A stretch of 64,000 bases of DNA from Peribolospora baueri (Eukaryota > Basidiomycota > Peribolosporomycetes > Peribolosporales > Peribolosporaceae): assembly GCA_029717555.1 (NCBI GenBank), contig JAMDHS010000008.1, positions 310,001 to 374,000 on the forward strand, read 5' to 3'. Shown here piece after piece: positions 1-10,733 of this stretch. The translations under genes were made by a program, and so were the position numbers. The notes beneath the pieces were generated by a model. That model did not search any database, had not been told where the DNA came from, and saw nothing but the letters and a program-made list of their open reading frames with translations. Every line of letters begins with the position of its first letter. Position 1 is the stretch's first letter.

Positions 1-337
1 TCTTTGCTTCGCCAAGGCCCAGCGAGAGTCGCTCATCCGGACCGAGCAGCAAGCGAGCCGCTCGAGGACTTTGACGTTGTGAAAGAGGTTAGGATCCGTT
101 TTCGCATGTCGCTCCCTCTGTCTTCTGTACTCGCAGCGTTCGCGGGGTCCGGCGCTGGGGTGGATGGATGATGGTGGATGGATGGATGGGTTTGGGAGAT
201 CGTTCTTGCAATCCGATGTGTATCGACGCGTGCGCCGGTTACTGACAGGTCACAACTTCGCCACCTGCTTTTCGGGATCATTCATACTCCTCCACTCTGT
301 CTTCTGTCACGTCGACTCAGTTTGGACGCTTGTCAGG
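1..337. other. Window edge and TFIIB upstream region
   Basis: No gene can be supported here. A short GGAT/GATGG-rich simple repeat sits around 160-188. The minus strand is open to the window edge in one frame (about 1-100) and could be an exon of a gene lying mostly outside, but no recognisable protein motif is visible. The 150 bases before 338 are the presumed TFIIB promoter and leader. Confidence 0.4.
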
Positions 338-1502
338 ATGGCTTACGCTCCCTTCCCACTCGTCGAGTCACCTTTCGCGGCCAACGGCATCGCGCAAAAA
401 AAGGACCCTGGGACCTTCCTGCCGGACCTCAACGTCCGGCTTATGTGCCCCGACTGCAAGATCGATCCGCCGAACATTCGAGAGGAGTTCGCCTCGGGCG
501 ATCTCGTCTGCGGGGATTGCGGACTCGTCCTAGGCGACAGAATCGTCGACACGAGGAGCGAATGTGAGCCTGCGCTCGTCGTTTGCCTTTCGCAATCTGG
601 CCGTAGGTCGTGAATGACGTGGCATCGACTGACACTGTAGAGAATGGCATCTGTCAGGGCGAACGTTTGCCAACGACGAGGGTGACGATCCGTCCCGTGT
701 CGGTGCGGCGGTCAACCCGCTGCTCGACAATATCGAGCAGACGGACACGATCATCGGCAGCCGGGACGGCGGTACCGGCTTCGCTCGTGATCTGCAACGG
801 ACGGCGACAAAGGCGGTGGGCGCCCGTCAGGAGCGATCCATCATTGAGGCGTTCCGGAACATCTCGAACATGGCGGACCAGATCTCGCTCTCGAGAAACA
901 TTGCCGACATCGCCAAGCAGCTCTTCAAGCGAGTTGACGAGGAGAAGCTGCTCCGGGGAAAGAGTCAGGAGGCCATCATCGCCGCCTGCATCTTTGTCGC
1001 ATGCCGCCAAGGTCGCGTGCCACGCACCTTCAGGGAGATCTGCGCCCTGACCAACGTGCCGAAGAAGCAGATCGGGCAATGCTACAAGGCACTTGAGGCC
1101 GCCTTTGGCACGAGCGCCACCGGCATCGCTGCGGGGGCGAACGGCGTGGATCACGAGTCGGCGGCTACGACGGGCGCGCGAGACCTCATCACCCGTTTCT
1201 GCAATCACCTCGCCTTGCGCGCCTCGATCCAGGCGATGGCGATGCAGATCGTGGATCGTTCCCGCGACCTGGGCGTGCTCGCGGGACGCTCGCCCATCTC
1301 CATCGCTGCAGCGTGCATCTACTTCAGCGCCCACGCCTGTGGCACTCCGAAAACGGCGAAGGAGATTGGCAACGTGGCGAGCGTGTCGGACGTGACGATC
1401 AAGAGCAGCTACAAGGAGCTATTGAGACGCAAGGACGAGATCGTGAAAAAGGAATGGATCGCCGCCGGCAAGCTGGATGTCAGGCGGCTCCCTGCCAACT
1501 GA
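338..1502 (+). CDS. SUA7: Transcription initiation factor IIB (TFIIB)
   Basis: General RNA polymerase II initiation factor that bridges TBP-bound promoter DNA and the polymerase in the nucleus. Two exons, 338-563 and 658-1502, join in phase (codon TGG across the junction) to give 356 aa. The N-terminal zinc ribbon has CPDC (about residues 33-36) and CGDC (about 55-58). The B-reader/linker reads [18 protein letters not shown]. Two cyclin-like repeats follow (roughly residues 120-220 and 240-330), with typical segments such as [18 protein letters not shown] and [12 protein letters not shown]. Length is close to the family norm (about 320-350). The start is the first ATG before the zinc ribbon. 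Identification is firm, because the ribbon, B-finger and both cyclin folds are all present. Confidence 0.96.
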
Positions 1503-2450
1503 TGCCTGCTCCGTCTCCGTTTTCACGTCGACGGCGTCCACGTCCACGTCCACCGGAGTCGTCGTCGCCCTGGCGCGGCGCCAGGGCATTGTACATTCTT
1601 TATCGAAAGGCGTGCGAACGTTTCTTTGATGAAGAGCTGGAGGGGCGAGCCTGGAGGATGGCTGCTGGGAGCGGGTGTTCAGGAGCCGCCACCAGTTGCC
1701 TTCGCAGACGGCCGTTGCTTGTCAACAAAAAAAACCTGGGGAAGGAGCATTTGCTCGAATTGGTTCGGGTTGGAATTGGGGCCTTGGATAGACGGCGCAT
1801 CTTGCACTTGCTTGTATTTTCCTAACAACAAAACCAAGACTTGATGTAGTAACTGGATGTTGGCCTATGTGTGATCCCGTCGCTCGCCTTGATTGCACCC
1901 GACCGGCGGTCATGATCCGTCGACCCGACTGCGGTGCTTGGCAACACGCTGGGCGACGCCAAATGCGGCCTTTGCCCGTCTACTAATCTCTTGCCAAGCT
2001 TCGGACGGATGACGACGTGGAGCCGCTGCTTTCCTTGTCCAGGTGTTGTTCGCCGGCGGTGGGTGCTGTTCTCGAGACAGTCAGTGCACGAGCTTGGCCA
2101 TGCGCCCTTGGCATATTTCCTTCGATCGGCGTCGTTAGATACTTATTAGCACCCGACTAGGACGGCGGCGGCGACGACAACAGACTCGGTCGAACACACT
2201 ACACTGCCTCTCCAAGCGACTAGGGCGACCATGCGTCCATTCGTGCGACGATGAACGAACGATATAACTAGCAGCACGCGAAGAGGCACACATCGCCCTC
2301 CTGCACATCTCCTTCCCGTTTCCATTCCGTCCTCCTTGTGTGTGGACAAACAAAAAGACACCTTGCTCTCCCACCTCGCGCTTCTACCCTACTCTACCCA
2401 GTCTGGATCCCAAAGCGCCTACCATCCCCTGCGATAGCTCGCTCATCGAG
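1503..2450. other. Intergenic region between TFIIB and LtrA-like gene
   Basis: Holds the TFIIB 3' end and the promoter/leader of the next gene. No ORF with recognisable protein features is seen on either strand. A pyrimidine-rich stretch precedes the ATG at 2451. Confidence 0.5.
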
Positions 2451-5400
2451 ATGTCCTCCTCAGTGGCTTCTACTTCGAGACAGGAGGAACAGGATCGGGT
2501 GCGTCTTTACCCAAGTCCTCGTGAACGCTGACGCGCTTCTCCGCGTAGGCAAGCTCTCTTACATCCCATCGCCTTCCCGCTCTTTTCTCTTTAGCCCGCT
2601 TCCGGTGCCTCCATTGCCCAGGTTCTCTCCGGCAGCCTTGCTCACCGTGACGCCGAGCTGGGCAGCGCAAAGGTTTCGGACGGCGTTCCCGTCGCTTCGT
2701 CAAGCGCGGAGACGAAGGCGGCCCAACTGGGGCTGCTCGGTCCGATCTCTGCCTCCTCCCCTCCGCCCTCGTCAAGTCGCCTCACTGTCGCCTCCAGTCC
2801 GCGCCCCTCAGTCACACCCCTCGTCCCGCCAGCGGAGACGGAGGAGGAATCTCCAAACTGGTTTGAGATCGCCCACGAGCGAAAGAGCAGCGACAGAAGC
2901 GACTTGCATAGAAGTGGACACGGAGGCAGCGGAGAGGCGGGCGAGCACGGCGAGCGTGGCTCCGACGAAACCCACCCTTACATCCAGGCACATTATCAGC
3001 CGCTGAGCTACAGGCATTTGTTTAAGAAGCCTGTGATCAGACAATGGATTCATGACGGGCGCCTGTTCAGGTGAGTGTGGGCTTTGCCGCCAGAAGGGAT
3101 GGCGAGGGCTAAGGAGAGTGCTTGCCCGCGGCCTCCTCAGCTGACGACGACGACGGCACGCCTCCCACCTTACACCGTTACCCTCCGCACAGGGAAGAGG
3201 CCGCTCGCGAACCCTCCCGCTTCGAGCTGGTTTTCGACCTCGCCTTCGTGGGCGTCGTTCACCAGCTCGCCGACGGCGCTGCAGAGAATGCGACGGGTAT
3301 GGGCGTCGCCAAGTTCCTTTTGACCTTTTATCCCTCGGTGAGTCGCTCTCACGCGCTCTTGGACCGCGGGAGCTAGCGGCAATAGGTACCGGTAGGTGAA
3401 TGATATTCAACTCGCTGTCATCGCGGTTGCGATGCCCGTTGTGATACTGCTTTCAGTGGAGCGTCTGGCAAGATGTGCGCAACTTCATCAACGTCAGGTG
3501 AGAAGCACGTTCGTCAAGGCTCTCGCATATCCCCCCGACAGTGTCGGAGGGGATGGGAGACAGAGACGGGTGCTGAAGCATGTCGACCCTTCTTTTCCTT
3601 CCCGTTTGTTTGTCACTCGGTGTGGCTCGCCGCTTTAGCGGTACCGACGACTTTCTGCACAGGTGATGGCGATCTCCAATTTCTATGTGACTGTGCGCTG
3701 GATGGTTTGGCCGGGACGAATGGACTCACCGTTGCATTCTACCTGTTTCTCATACGATGCTCAGACTCTACATCCTTTTCTCCATGTGCATTCTCGTGGG
3801 CTACTCTGCCAACGCGAGCTCCATTCAAGTGGTGCGTCGTCCTCGGCCGCGCATATTACTTCGAAGTCTCACTTTCCCTTAATCGTGTTGGCTCACTGAC
3901 ACGGAACCACCGCTCGGGAACCCTCGTCGGCCCGTTACTTCGACCGTGCGCATAGGAACACGAAGTCGACGAGCAAACGGGAGCGTACCACTACTTCTTC
4001 GCCGGCGGATACCACCAGCTGATCCGCATCGCCGTATCCTTCTTCCTCGTCGCCAAGCTGTCCAGGATCTTGCTTCACGTATTTTAGTGAGTCGAGCGAG
4101 GCTGAGCCTACGTGATCGCGCCCGCCAGGGCGGTTACCGATTGATTTGGTCTCTCTCCACGCACACCTCGTCAGTGGATGGTACCTCCCCAATTTCCGCG
4201 TTGCCCAATGGTGCCAAGCCCTGGCCAACTTTGTCCCAACGCTCTTGTTTGTCCCTCTCCTTTTCGTCAAATCCGCCCTCGCCATCGTCTTGTGGACGTG
4301 CGCTGGCGTCGCGTGGGAACTGATGTCGAGATACGTGCTCGGGCTCACGATGATCTTGCTCCAACGAAGAGGGATGAGCGCGGGAAAGGATTTGTTTGTC
4401 CCTGGTAAGCCCCTCACGTCCGTTGCCCACCTTCTCTGCCCGAGTCCTCGGGTGCTCACCTGGCCCGGTCGTCTTCTTCCCTTCTTGAACACGCGTAGCG
4501 ATCAACGTCGAGCACCTCGTCGAGCGCATGGCACTCTTCGTCATTTTGGTCTTGGGCGAAGTGAGCGAAGCCAGTTCTGCCTCGCCGATCGATACGACGA
4601 CTGCGACGACCTAATGGCCCGATTGTACTTCGGCCAACTTCGCCATTCCTTTCCCTCTACAGGTCATCCTCGACGCCACGTACAAAGCCTCACAACAGGC
4701 CGAATTTGGCCTTTCCGAACAGTTTGGCCGATCGGCGATGGCTATATTCATCGCCTTCTTCCTTATCTGGCTCTACTTTGACGCCGACAGCGCGAGGGTC
4801 TTTCAGCATGCTCTGCGACGGAACTGGGGTGAGTGTGGCTTTCCGCGTCCCCCTGCCCCTCGTGATCGGGCACGACTGACTCGATTTTGAATGTTTCTTT
4901 CCGGTCGTACCTCGCCTTGAATGTTTCTTTCCTGTCGTACCTACCTTGCCTTTATAGTCACCAGCATCACTTTTACTCACCTTCACTGGCCGTTGTGCGC
5001 CGGGTATATTCTCATGTCGGTGGCCATCCAGGCGATGGTCAAGTTAGACCAAATCGAATCCGGTTTCCGCTGGTCAGTCAAGCGCTCTGCTCTGCAGGCG
5101 GTCACGGATGGCCAAAGTCATGCCACTTCGGCGGTGCTGATGGGATGGTCCTTCTCTTTCGTCCATCGGACTCCGCTTCGATGAGCAGGTTCTTCGGAGG
5201 CTCGATCGCCACCGTCCTCGTCGTCACCACCACACTCGGCTTGCTGCACAAATCTCTGGACGCCCCTCATTCTGCCTTGCTACCTCGCTCTTGCCGTCTC
5301 GTCGCTCGCCTTCTCGTTGCAATCTTCTTCGCTCTCTTCCCCCTCGTGCACGACCTATCCTCTCTCTTCACACTCTCTGTCCACGCCGGCGTGCTCGCTG

Positions 5401-5977
5401 CCCTCGTCATCTTCGAGATGGTCAGCAAGCTGGGCGCCATCCCTGCCGAGTTCGCAGCGTACGAAAAGTACTTTTACGAAGACGAAATCGGCTATCGTCC
5501 TCCGTTTATGGCCTTCAACGGTCACTTTGGAGACGCTAGGGACGGGTGGGCTCAAGACCTTACGCGGCGTGTTGAACTCGAGATGGCCGAGCTGGGTCAC
5601 GATGGCGAACCACCTGCGACTGTGACGGCGACGGCAGGGTCGGCACCGAGGCCGTCCCCAGTGCCCTCTGCAAAAGTGGAAGATCCCGCGGAATCAAAGA
5701 AGCGCCAAGAAGAGAGGATACAGCGCCGGCTCAGTCAAGCCTTCCGGGCCCACGAACAAGACCTTACCGCCCCGGAGAAGGGCGATCAAGGTAAGCCGGA
5801 GCTTCATTAGTTCGCGGTGCTCTCTAACTCGCCGCGTTCACGCTTTCTGACGTACCTGTCTTTCCAAACTACCCCTCTAATTGTCGTCGCCAACTAGATG
5901 TGGGCCTGGAAGGCGATCTCGGACATATGAAAGTGCAAGAAATCCCGCTTCGACAGCGGCTGGCATACATGAGCTGA
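2451..5977 (+). CDS. LtrA (low temperature requirement A) family membrane protein
   Basis: Multi-pass membrane protein of the LtrA family, first known from bacteria and widespread in fungi; its biochemical role is unknown. About 13 exons can be traced (2451-2498, 2622-3070, 3193-3337, a series of short exons from about 3458 to 5160, a long exon from about 5190 to 5790, and a last one of about 80 nt ending at 5977), with phases matching at the joins checked. A Ser/Pro-rich, acidic cytosolic N-terminus leads to the family entry motif PSRFELVFDLAFVGVVHQLA. Several hydrophobic helices follow, including LYILFSMCILVGYSANASS and FVPTLLFVPLLFVKSALAIV, then HLVERMALFVILVLGE, which corresponds to the conserved bacterial ERFGLFVIIALGE segment. 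The C-terminus is a charged tail with KKRQEERIQRRLSQAFRAHE. Exon choice for the small exons is my reading and may be off by a few bases. Confidence 0.85.
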
Positions 5978-6365
5978 GCCAGAGCCTTCCGCCCAGTTTT
6001 TCCGTCTCGTCCTCTCCATTGCGTTCGTGCTGCGCGGCCCCGCGGAATCGCTTCCCGATGCTCCTTCCCAATTTGCACTCCGGTGGTCGTGTCGTCGGTA
6101 TATATCCCAGCCAACTCGAACCCGACGCATATCCCATGGATCGAGGATACCAGCAGCCTGTGACGACCGGAGCGAATGTGTTTATTGCAATCTCTTTCCG
6201 AAGACGAAGAATCCCATCCTTAAATGAACACGCTCGACAAGGGTCGTCCCTGCCGTTGCCGCAGCCTAAGAAGGAAATGCCGTCGATCAATTTTTGTGAA
6301 AGTACACGAAAGCTGCCCGGTTGACGACTTGAAGGGCGGACTCGACGGCGAACAGCTCGTGTGTC
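5978..6365. other. Intergenic region, LtrA-like to NOL8-like
   Basis: No gene seen. Contains the 3' end of the upstream gene and the short promoter of the RRM gene. Small ORFs on both strands lack features. Confidence 0.5.
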
Positions 6366-9337
6366 ATGGCCATGTCGTCCTCAAGGCCCTCCGAGTTTTC
6401 TCATGGCCGCCCGGAGGGCATCGCGTCAACCAAAGCTAGCAACCAGCCGATAGCCCAGGTCTCTGTCACCAAGCGGCTTCACGTCTCCGGTCTCACCGCC
6501 AACGTCACGGCTCAAGACCTGGTCAAGCGGTTCGCTTCTTTCGGTAAGGTGGAGGGAGTCGACGGCGTCGGCGTGCTGGATGCCAACAGTGAGTCTTTGG
6601 AGAACGCGCGATGTGCGAACGTGTCGGTTCACGGCCGTCGGAGGGGAGCTGAACAGGGTGAACGTTGGTATCGTCCTTTCCCGCTCGCCATGCACAGACC
6701 AACCTCGCAAGTTCGCCTTTGTCAGTCTAAATACGACACCAGCTCAGTTGTTAAAATGTGAGCTGGCTTTATAGTGCTCCTGGCTGTCGCCGGAAGAAAG
6801 GACTGGTGCTGACGTCGTGGCGTTCCTTCCGACCGCCCGGATGCCTCCACTTGGCGATGCGGGAAGGCATGTCCCTTCTCAGCGGGGCCACTTGGAAGGG
6901 TTCCGTCCTTCGCATCGCGGAAGCCAAGCCTGATTATAGGGCGCGGTGAGCGGCAATACTTTTCTTTTCTTGACGCCGTGTCCAGTACTCTGGTAGTGCG
7001 AGTTCTAACATCGAGCATCTCTTCTTCCCGTGGAAAAGGCTTGCACGAGAACGGGCATCTTCCGCAACCGCATCGCCCTCTACAGTCGCTCCCTCGACGG
7101 AGCCTACGGCGGATGAGACGCGGCGTCCAAAGAGGCGAAGGCTCATGAAAGGAACTCAAGGCTGGGAGGCGACGGACATGACGCCAATCAGTCCTGACAA
7201 CGTCCAAGGCGTCTGGGTAAGCTGGCGTGGGACTACTCGGACGTACGGTTCTGAGGCAAAGCACTCCATCGCTTACAGTGATCCCCCTTTCAATGTACCT
7301 CTCAGGGCTGGAAACGAACTCCAGCCAACCACCTCATCCGTCCTCTCCACCTCCGCCCCGACCGCCCTCTCCCACGACCCAAGGCAACCGCCGCGGGCAT
7401 CACCACCAAACCCAAAATGAACCTAGACGGCTCGGTATCAGCTGTCAGTACGGGGGAGACGCGCACCAAGTCGAAGAGGCCCCTCCGGGTTTCTAGACGG
7501 ATCACCATCGATCCGACTCGGTATGGCGCCACACACATCACTGGCATGATGCTTGAGTCGACTACGATAGCGGTCGAGGAGAACGTGGAGCGGCGAGGAG
7601 TCCTTCAGGCAGTGAACGAGAGCGGGGCAGAAGGCGCAGATGGACCAAGTGGGAACCGGCCGTCCAAGAGAGCGAGTCAGGTTGAGCATCGGGCCGTCGA
7701 GGATGGGCAGGTGGATGCTCCGAACGTACCGGCATCTCCAGCCGCGTCGGAAGGCGAGGACGTACCGTCGGAGAGCGAGGAGAGTGAGGCAGAGTCAGAA
7801 AGAGCGGAAGTGATCCCAGCCTCAGCACACAAGGCCGATACCACCAAAGCATCTGGGCCAACCTTGCCAGCACGGTCTCCCAAGCGTCCTTCGACATTCC
7901 AACTTTCCGACTCTGACTCGGAAGACGGCTATGACGAGACGCTTGCCGGCGCGTCCGCCTTGCCTTCCGAGCTCACAACTGCGGAGGAGAAGAGGAGAGG
8001 ACTTTCTGTTCTCGGATCGCTGTTTGGCGATGCGTTTCTTTCTCGTGATGCGGATGACACCCCCGTCTCTGCCAACGTGCGTCCCATTCTGCAAGAAAAG
8101 TCTTCAGAGGATGAAGACGAGCAAGGTATGGGTGAAGGAGAGGAAAGGCCGGTGGGTGGCAAGGCATCGACGCATGACGCTTCGGCTACGAAGAAGAGGA
8201 GAGCGGCCGCGCTCTTGCGAGGCGAGAACGGGACGGGGAGGGAGACGGAGGGAGACGGCGGAGGCTTGCAGGCCCTCACGCCCAGTGGGGTCGGCAATGA
8301 GAACGGCGAGGGGCAAGGCTCCAGTCCTGATTCCGCACGGGAGCTTGAGAAGAGTCTAATGAAAGAAGACGGTCCTCCGGACCACCCCCACGCGAGCGTC
8401 GCAGAAGGAGAGGGGCCCAAGTCCGACGTCGTTCCACTGACCGCGAATGAGGGCGACGAGAACGACGCTAATGCGAAGATGACAAGTCTCAAGGACATGT
8501 TCAAGCCTCAGGCAGAGAGTGAGTGGTGTTCTTCCGACTGACCTGATCCTTCCAGCTTGGCTGAGTTGGATTGCTCTCATCCGGATCGCTCGCCCCACCT
8601 TCGATGTCCTCATCCGTCCGGCTCCTGTCTTTTCCTCTCTCTCTCTGGGCCTCTTCTTCTTTCCGCCCGCCACGGCGAGTAGGCGGACACTTCTCCCTCA
8701 TGGCCGGCCTCGAGAGCGAGTTTGACTTGGACGACGAGTTCGACTTTACGACTGCGGCGGCTGCAGAACCGGACATGGAGCGGGAGGTGTTCGAGCCTGT
8801 TTCGGCCAACCAGGGTTCGGGGGAGGTGGAAGAGAGCGGGCGGCCGAATGCGTCTTCCGCAATGACGACCGTCTCCGATTCCACCGTCGACCCATCCTCG
8901 CTCCCCTTCTTCTTTGCCATTTTTGAAGACGACGAAGACGAGTCGGTGCCCGATCCGGCCAAAACGAGCTTTCGGAATCCTGTCGACGTGCTGGCGAGGG
9001 GGGTCGAGACGCCCTTTTGGAGGTGTGAGACCGAGTGAGTGCCGTCGGCCGCCATGGCGAACGGGATGCTGTCTCGGCTTGTGCTGAACCACGGCTCGTC
9101 CGTCTGTTCCCGTCCTTACCCTTGTTGCGAACTCTCCATCGCCCCCGTCGTCTGTCGCCCTCCGCTCACAGAGAAGAGATTACCGCGAAATGGGACGAGC
9201 GAAAGCGGGATTTGACGCAGGAGTACAAGCGACGCCATCGAGAGGCGACCAAGCACAAGAGGAGGAGGATGGGCGGCGCGGCCGGGCCCGGGATAGGGGG
9301 CAGAAAGGACGACGGCTGGGCGCGGGGAGAAGATTGA
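6366..9337 (+). CDS. NOL8-like nucleolar RNA-binding protein
   Basis: RRM protein resembling nucleolar protein 8, a pre-rRNA processing factor in the nucleolus. Seven exons (6366-6588, 6698-6757, 6867-6945, 7039-7216, 7306-8518, 8683-9034, 9172-9337) join in phase to give about 756 aa. The N-terminal RRM (about residues 37-125) has RNP-2 KRLHVSGL, RNP-1 RKFAFVSL and the NOL8-like end KCMSLLSGATWKGSVLRIAEAKP. A long, acidic, Ser/Glu-rich disordered middle follows. The C-terminus carries SLKDMFKPQ, HFSLMAGLESEFDLDDEF, TPFWR and the basic tail KRDLTQEYKRRHREATKHKR; these segments match the NOL8 C-terminal block. Two closely spaced ATGs (6366, 6372) start the protein and the first was taken. Function is inferred from the family. 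Confidence 0.82.
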
Positions 9338-9524
9338 GTGATCGCTTTCGCTGAACGAGCAGCTTTGTATGTGGCAATGCGAGTGATACGGTGCAAAGAG
9401 GTAGCAGACCAGGGTCGCGACAATTCAAACTCTCGTGGCATGTCAGAGGGGAGTGCGAATACGGAACATGGAGAAGAAAAGCCCGTCGAGGCGTACATCA
9501 ACCGCTCACTCAGACGCACGCCGG

Positions 9525-10279
9525 TCAATGCTCGCCGCTCGTCGTGGCATACTTGTCCACGAGCTCCTCCTGTCCTCCAAACCCGGCTTCTCGGTCGTGT
9601 CCCTGTGCGCCCCACACGATCTCCTGTTCCCCTGCCGCCGCCCTCGCGCCACCGCTGCCCGGTTTCCCGACGAGCGAGCCCGTCCGGACCTCGGCGTCCC
9701 GTTGGGCTTGCCGCATGTACGAGGCGAGGAAGACGCGGGCCATGAAGAAGCCCGTGCACGCGCCGGTCACTTGGAGCGAGGCAGTGGGGGTTCGGGGCGA
9801 CGGAGGGGAAAGGAAAAATGAGAGAATCGCCATGGTGCGGGGCACGACGACGACGATGACATAGGAGGCGCCACGTACCAAGGCCGGCGAGGAGAGTTTT
9901 GTTGCGATCCAGCTTGAGCACGCGCTGCCCAAAGATGCCTGACCGGCGTTTTCCGTTGAGGGTGGTGGTCAGCACCCAGACAAAGCGAGGCAAGGCAGCA
10001 AAGGAGCGACCGGCGGGGCGCGACCGACGGGTTGGAGTACGCACCTCCAAGCAAGCCGGCGGTGAGCCCTGCCAACGTGCCGTCCACTTGACTCCTCCGA
10101 TTCAGCCTCCCGACCTCGGCCATGGCGACACGGGGAACAGGCGCCCTGAGCTCGGTGCTCGCGTTCCCGGGGATGGCGCCCACAGCTGGGGACGTCCTGG
10201 CCTCGGCCGAGAGCGGCGGACTAGGAGGAGACTGTGGTGTCTGCGAGGGCTGCCGAGAGGAACCAAAGAGCAAATCCAT
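9525..10279 (-). CDS. Small glycine-zipper membrane protein of unknown function
   Basis: I do not recognise the family. Three exons (10279-10045, 9938-9879, 9769-9525) join cleanly in phase to give 179 aa, which is good evidence that it is a real gene. Residues 1-65 are Pro/Ser-rich and hydrophilic, starting MDLLFGSSRQPSQ. Residues about 66-112 form a Gly-rich hydrophobic hairpin: GTLAGLTAGLLGGIFGQ, a short basic loop KLDRNK, then LLAGLVTGACTGFFMARVF. The C-terminal about 65 residues are charged and Gly-rich. GxxxG spacing in both helices suggests tight helix packing, as in small mitochondrial or ER membrane proteins (inference). It ends 187 bases after the NOL8-like gene, tail to tail. Alternatively the middle may be read without the second intron, which would insert an extra hydrophobic stretch. 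Confidence 0.6.
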
Positions 10280-10390
10280 GACGGGCTTTGTGGTGGAGGT
10301 CCGTCTCTACGATCGGCCGTCGCCGTCCGTGCCTGAGACGATCGCCTGCAGTGACGCTGCGGGTGGCTGGCGGCAGGAGCAAAATAAACA

Positions 10391-10440
10391 CGCCGGATGG
10401 CGGGCTCGAACCAGCGACATTCTGAAGCCCTGAGTCTGAC
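10391..10440 (-). pseudogene. tRNA relic (3' half, tRNA-Lys-like)
   Basis: Read on the minus strand, this stretch gives a TGTCGCTGGTTCGAGCC-type T-arm and an acceptor-like end. Before it lies an ACTCAGGG segment resembling the intron of the neighbouring tRNA-Lys. No matching 5' half (A box, D arm) is visible, so it looks like a decayed partial copy of the adjacent gene rather than a functional tRNA. Confidence 0.5.
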
Positions 10441-10480
10441 GCTGCTGAGAGGTGCCAGCAAAAAACAAGAAGCAAAAAGA

Positions 10481-10581
10481 CGCCCAACGTGGGGCTCGAA
10501 CCCACGACATTCAGATACACCCTGAGTTCAGGGAAACCCTTTAATAAGAGTCTGACGCTCTACCGACTGAGCTAGCCGGGC
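10481..10581 (-). tRNA. tRNA-Lys (anticodon CUU), intron-containing
   Basis: The minus strand begins GCCCGGCTAGCTCAGTCGG (acceptor 5' strand plus D arm). The anticodon stem-loop CAGACTCTTA is interrupted by an intron of about 28 nt directly after the base 3' of the anticodon, and the sequence resumes with the 3' stem ATCTGAA. The T arm GTGGGTTCGAGCCCCAC and acceptor strand GTTGGGC follow. The two acceptor strands pair over 7 bp with two G-U wobbles. The intron contains CCCTGAACTCAGGG, which can fold into a short hairpin. A second copy lies at 37045-37146 on the plus strand. Confidence 0.9.
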
Positions 10582-10671
10582 CGAATTGCTTGTATGGGTC
10601 AATCAACATGACACATATGAGGACACCACCACCAATCGTCCGCTAGGCAGGCTCTACCCTACCGACTGAGT

Positions 10672-10672
<1 letters not shown>

Positions 10673-10733
<61 letters not shown>
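10673..10733. repeat. Poly-C homopolymer (61 nt)
   Basis: An uninterrupted run of 61 C directly abuts the end of the duplicated tRNA-Lys flank. Nothing else in the window resembles it except the poly-C tract at 16029-16080. It may be a true G-quadruplex-forming tract or an assembly or sequencing artefact. Confidence 0.9.

Noticed and set aside
1-110. Minus-strand open frame running off the left edge
   Set aside because: Too short and without a recognisable motif; several frames are open and no splice or start choice is better than the others.
9166-10050. 294-codon minus-strand ORF overlapping the NOL8-like 3' end
   Set aside because: Antisense shadow of the NOL8 last exon and of the small membrane-protein gene in the wrong frame; the spliced 179-aa model explains the region better.
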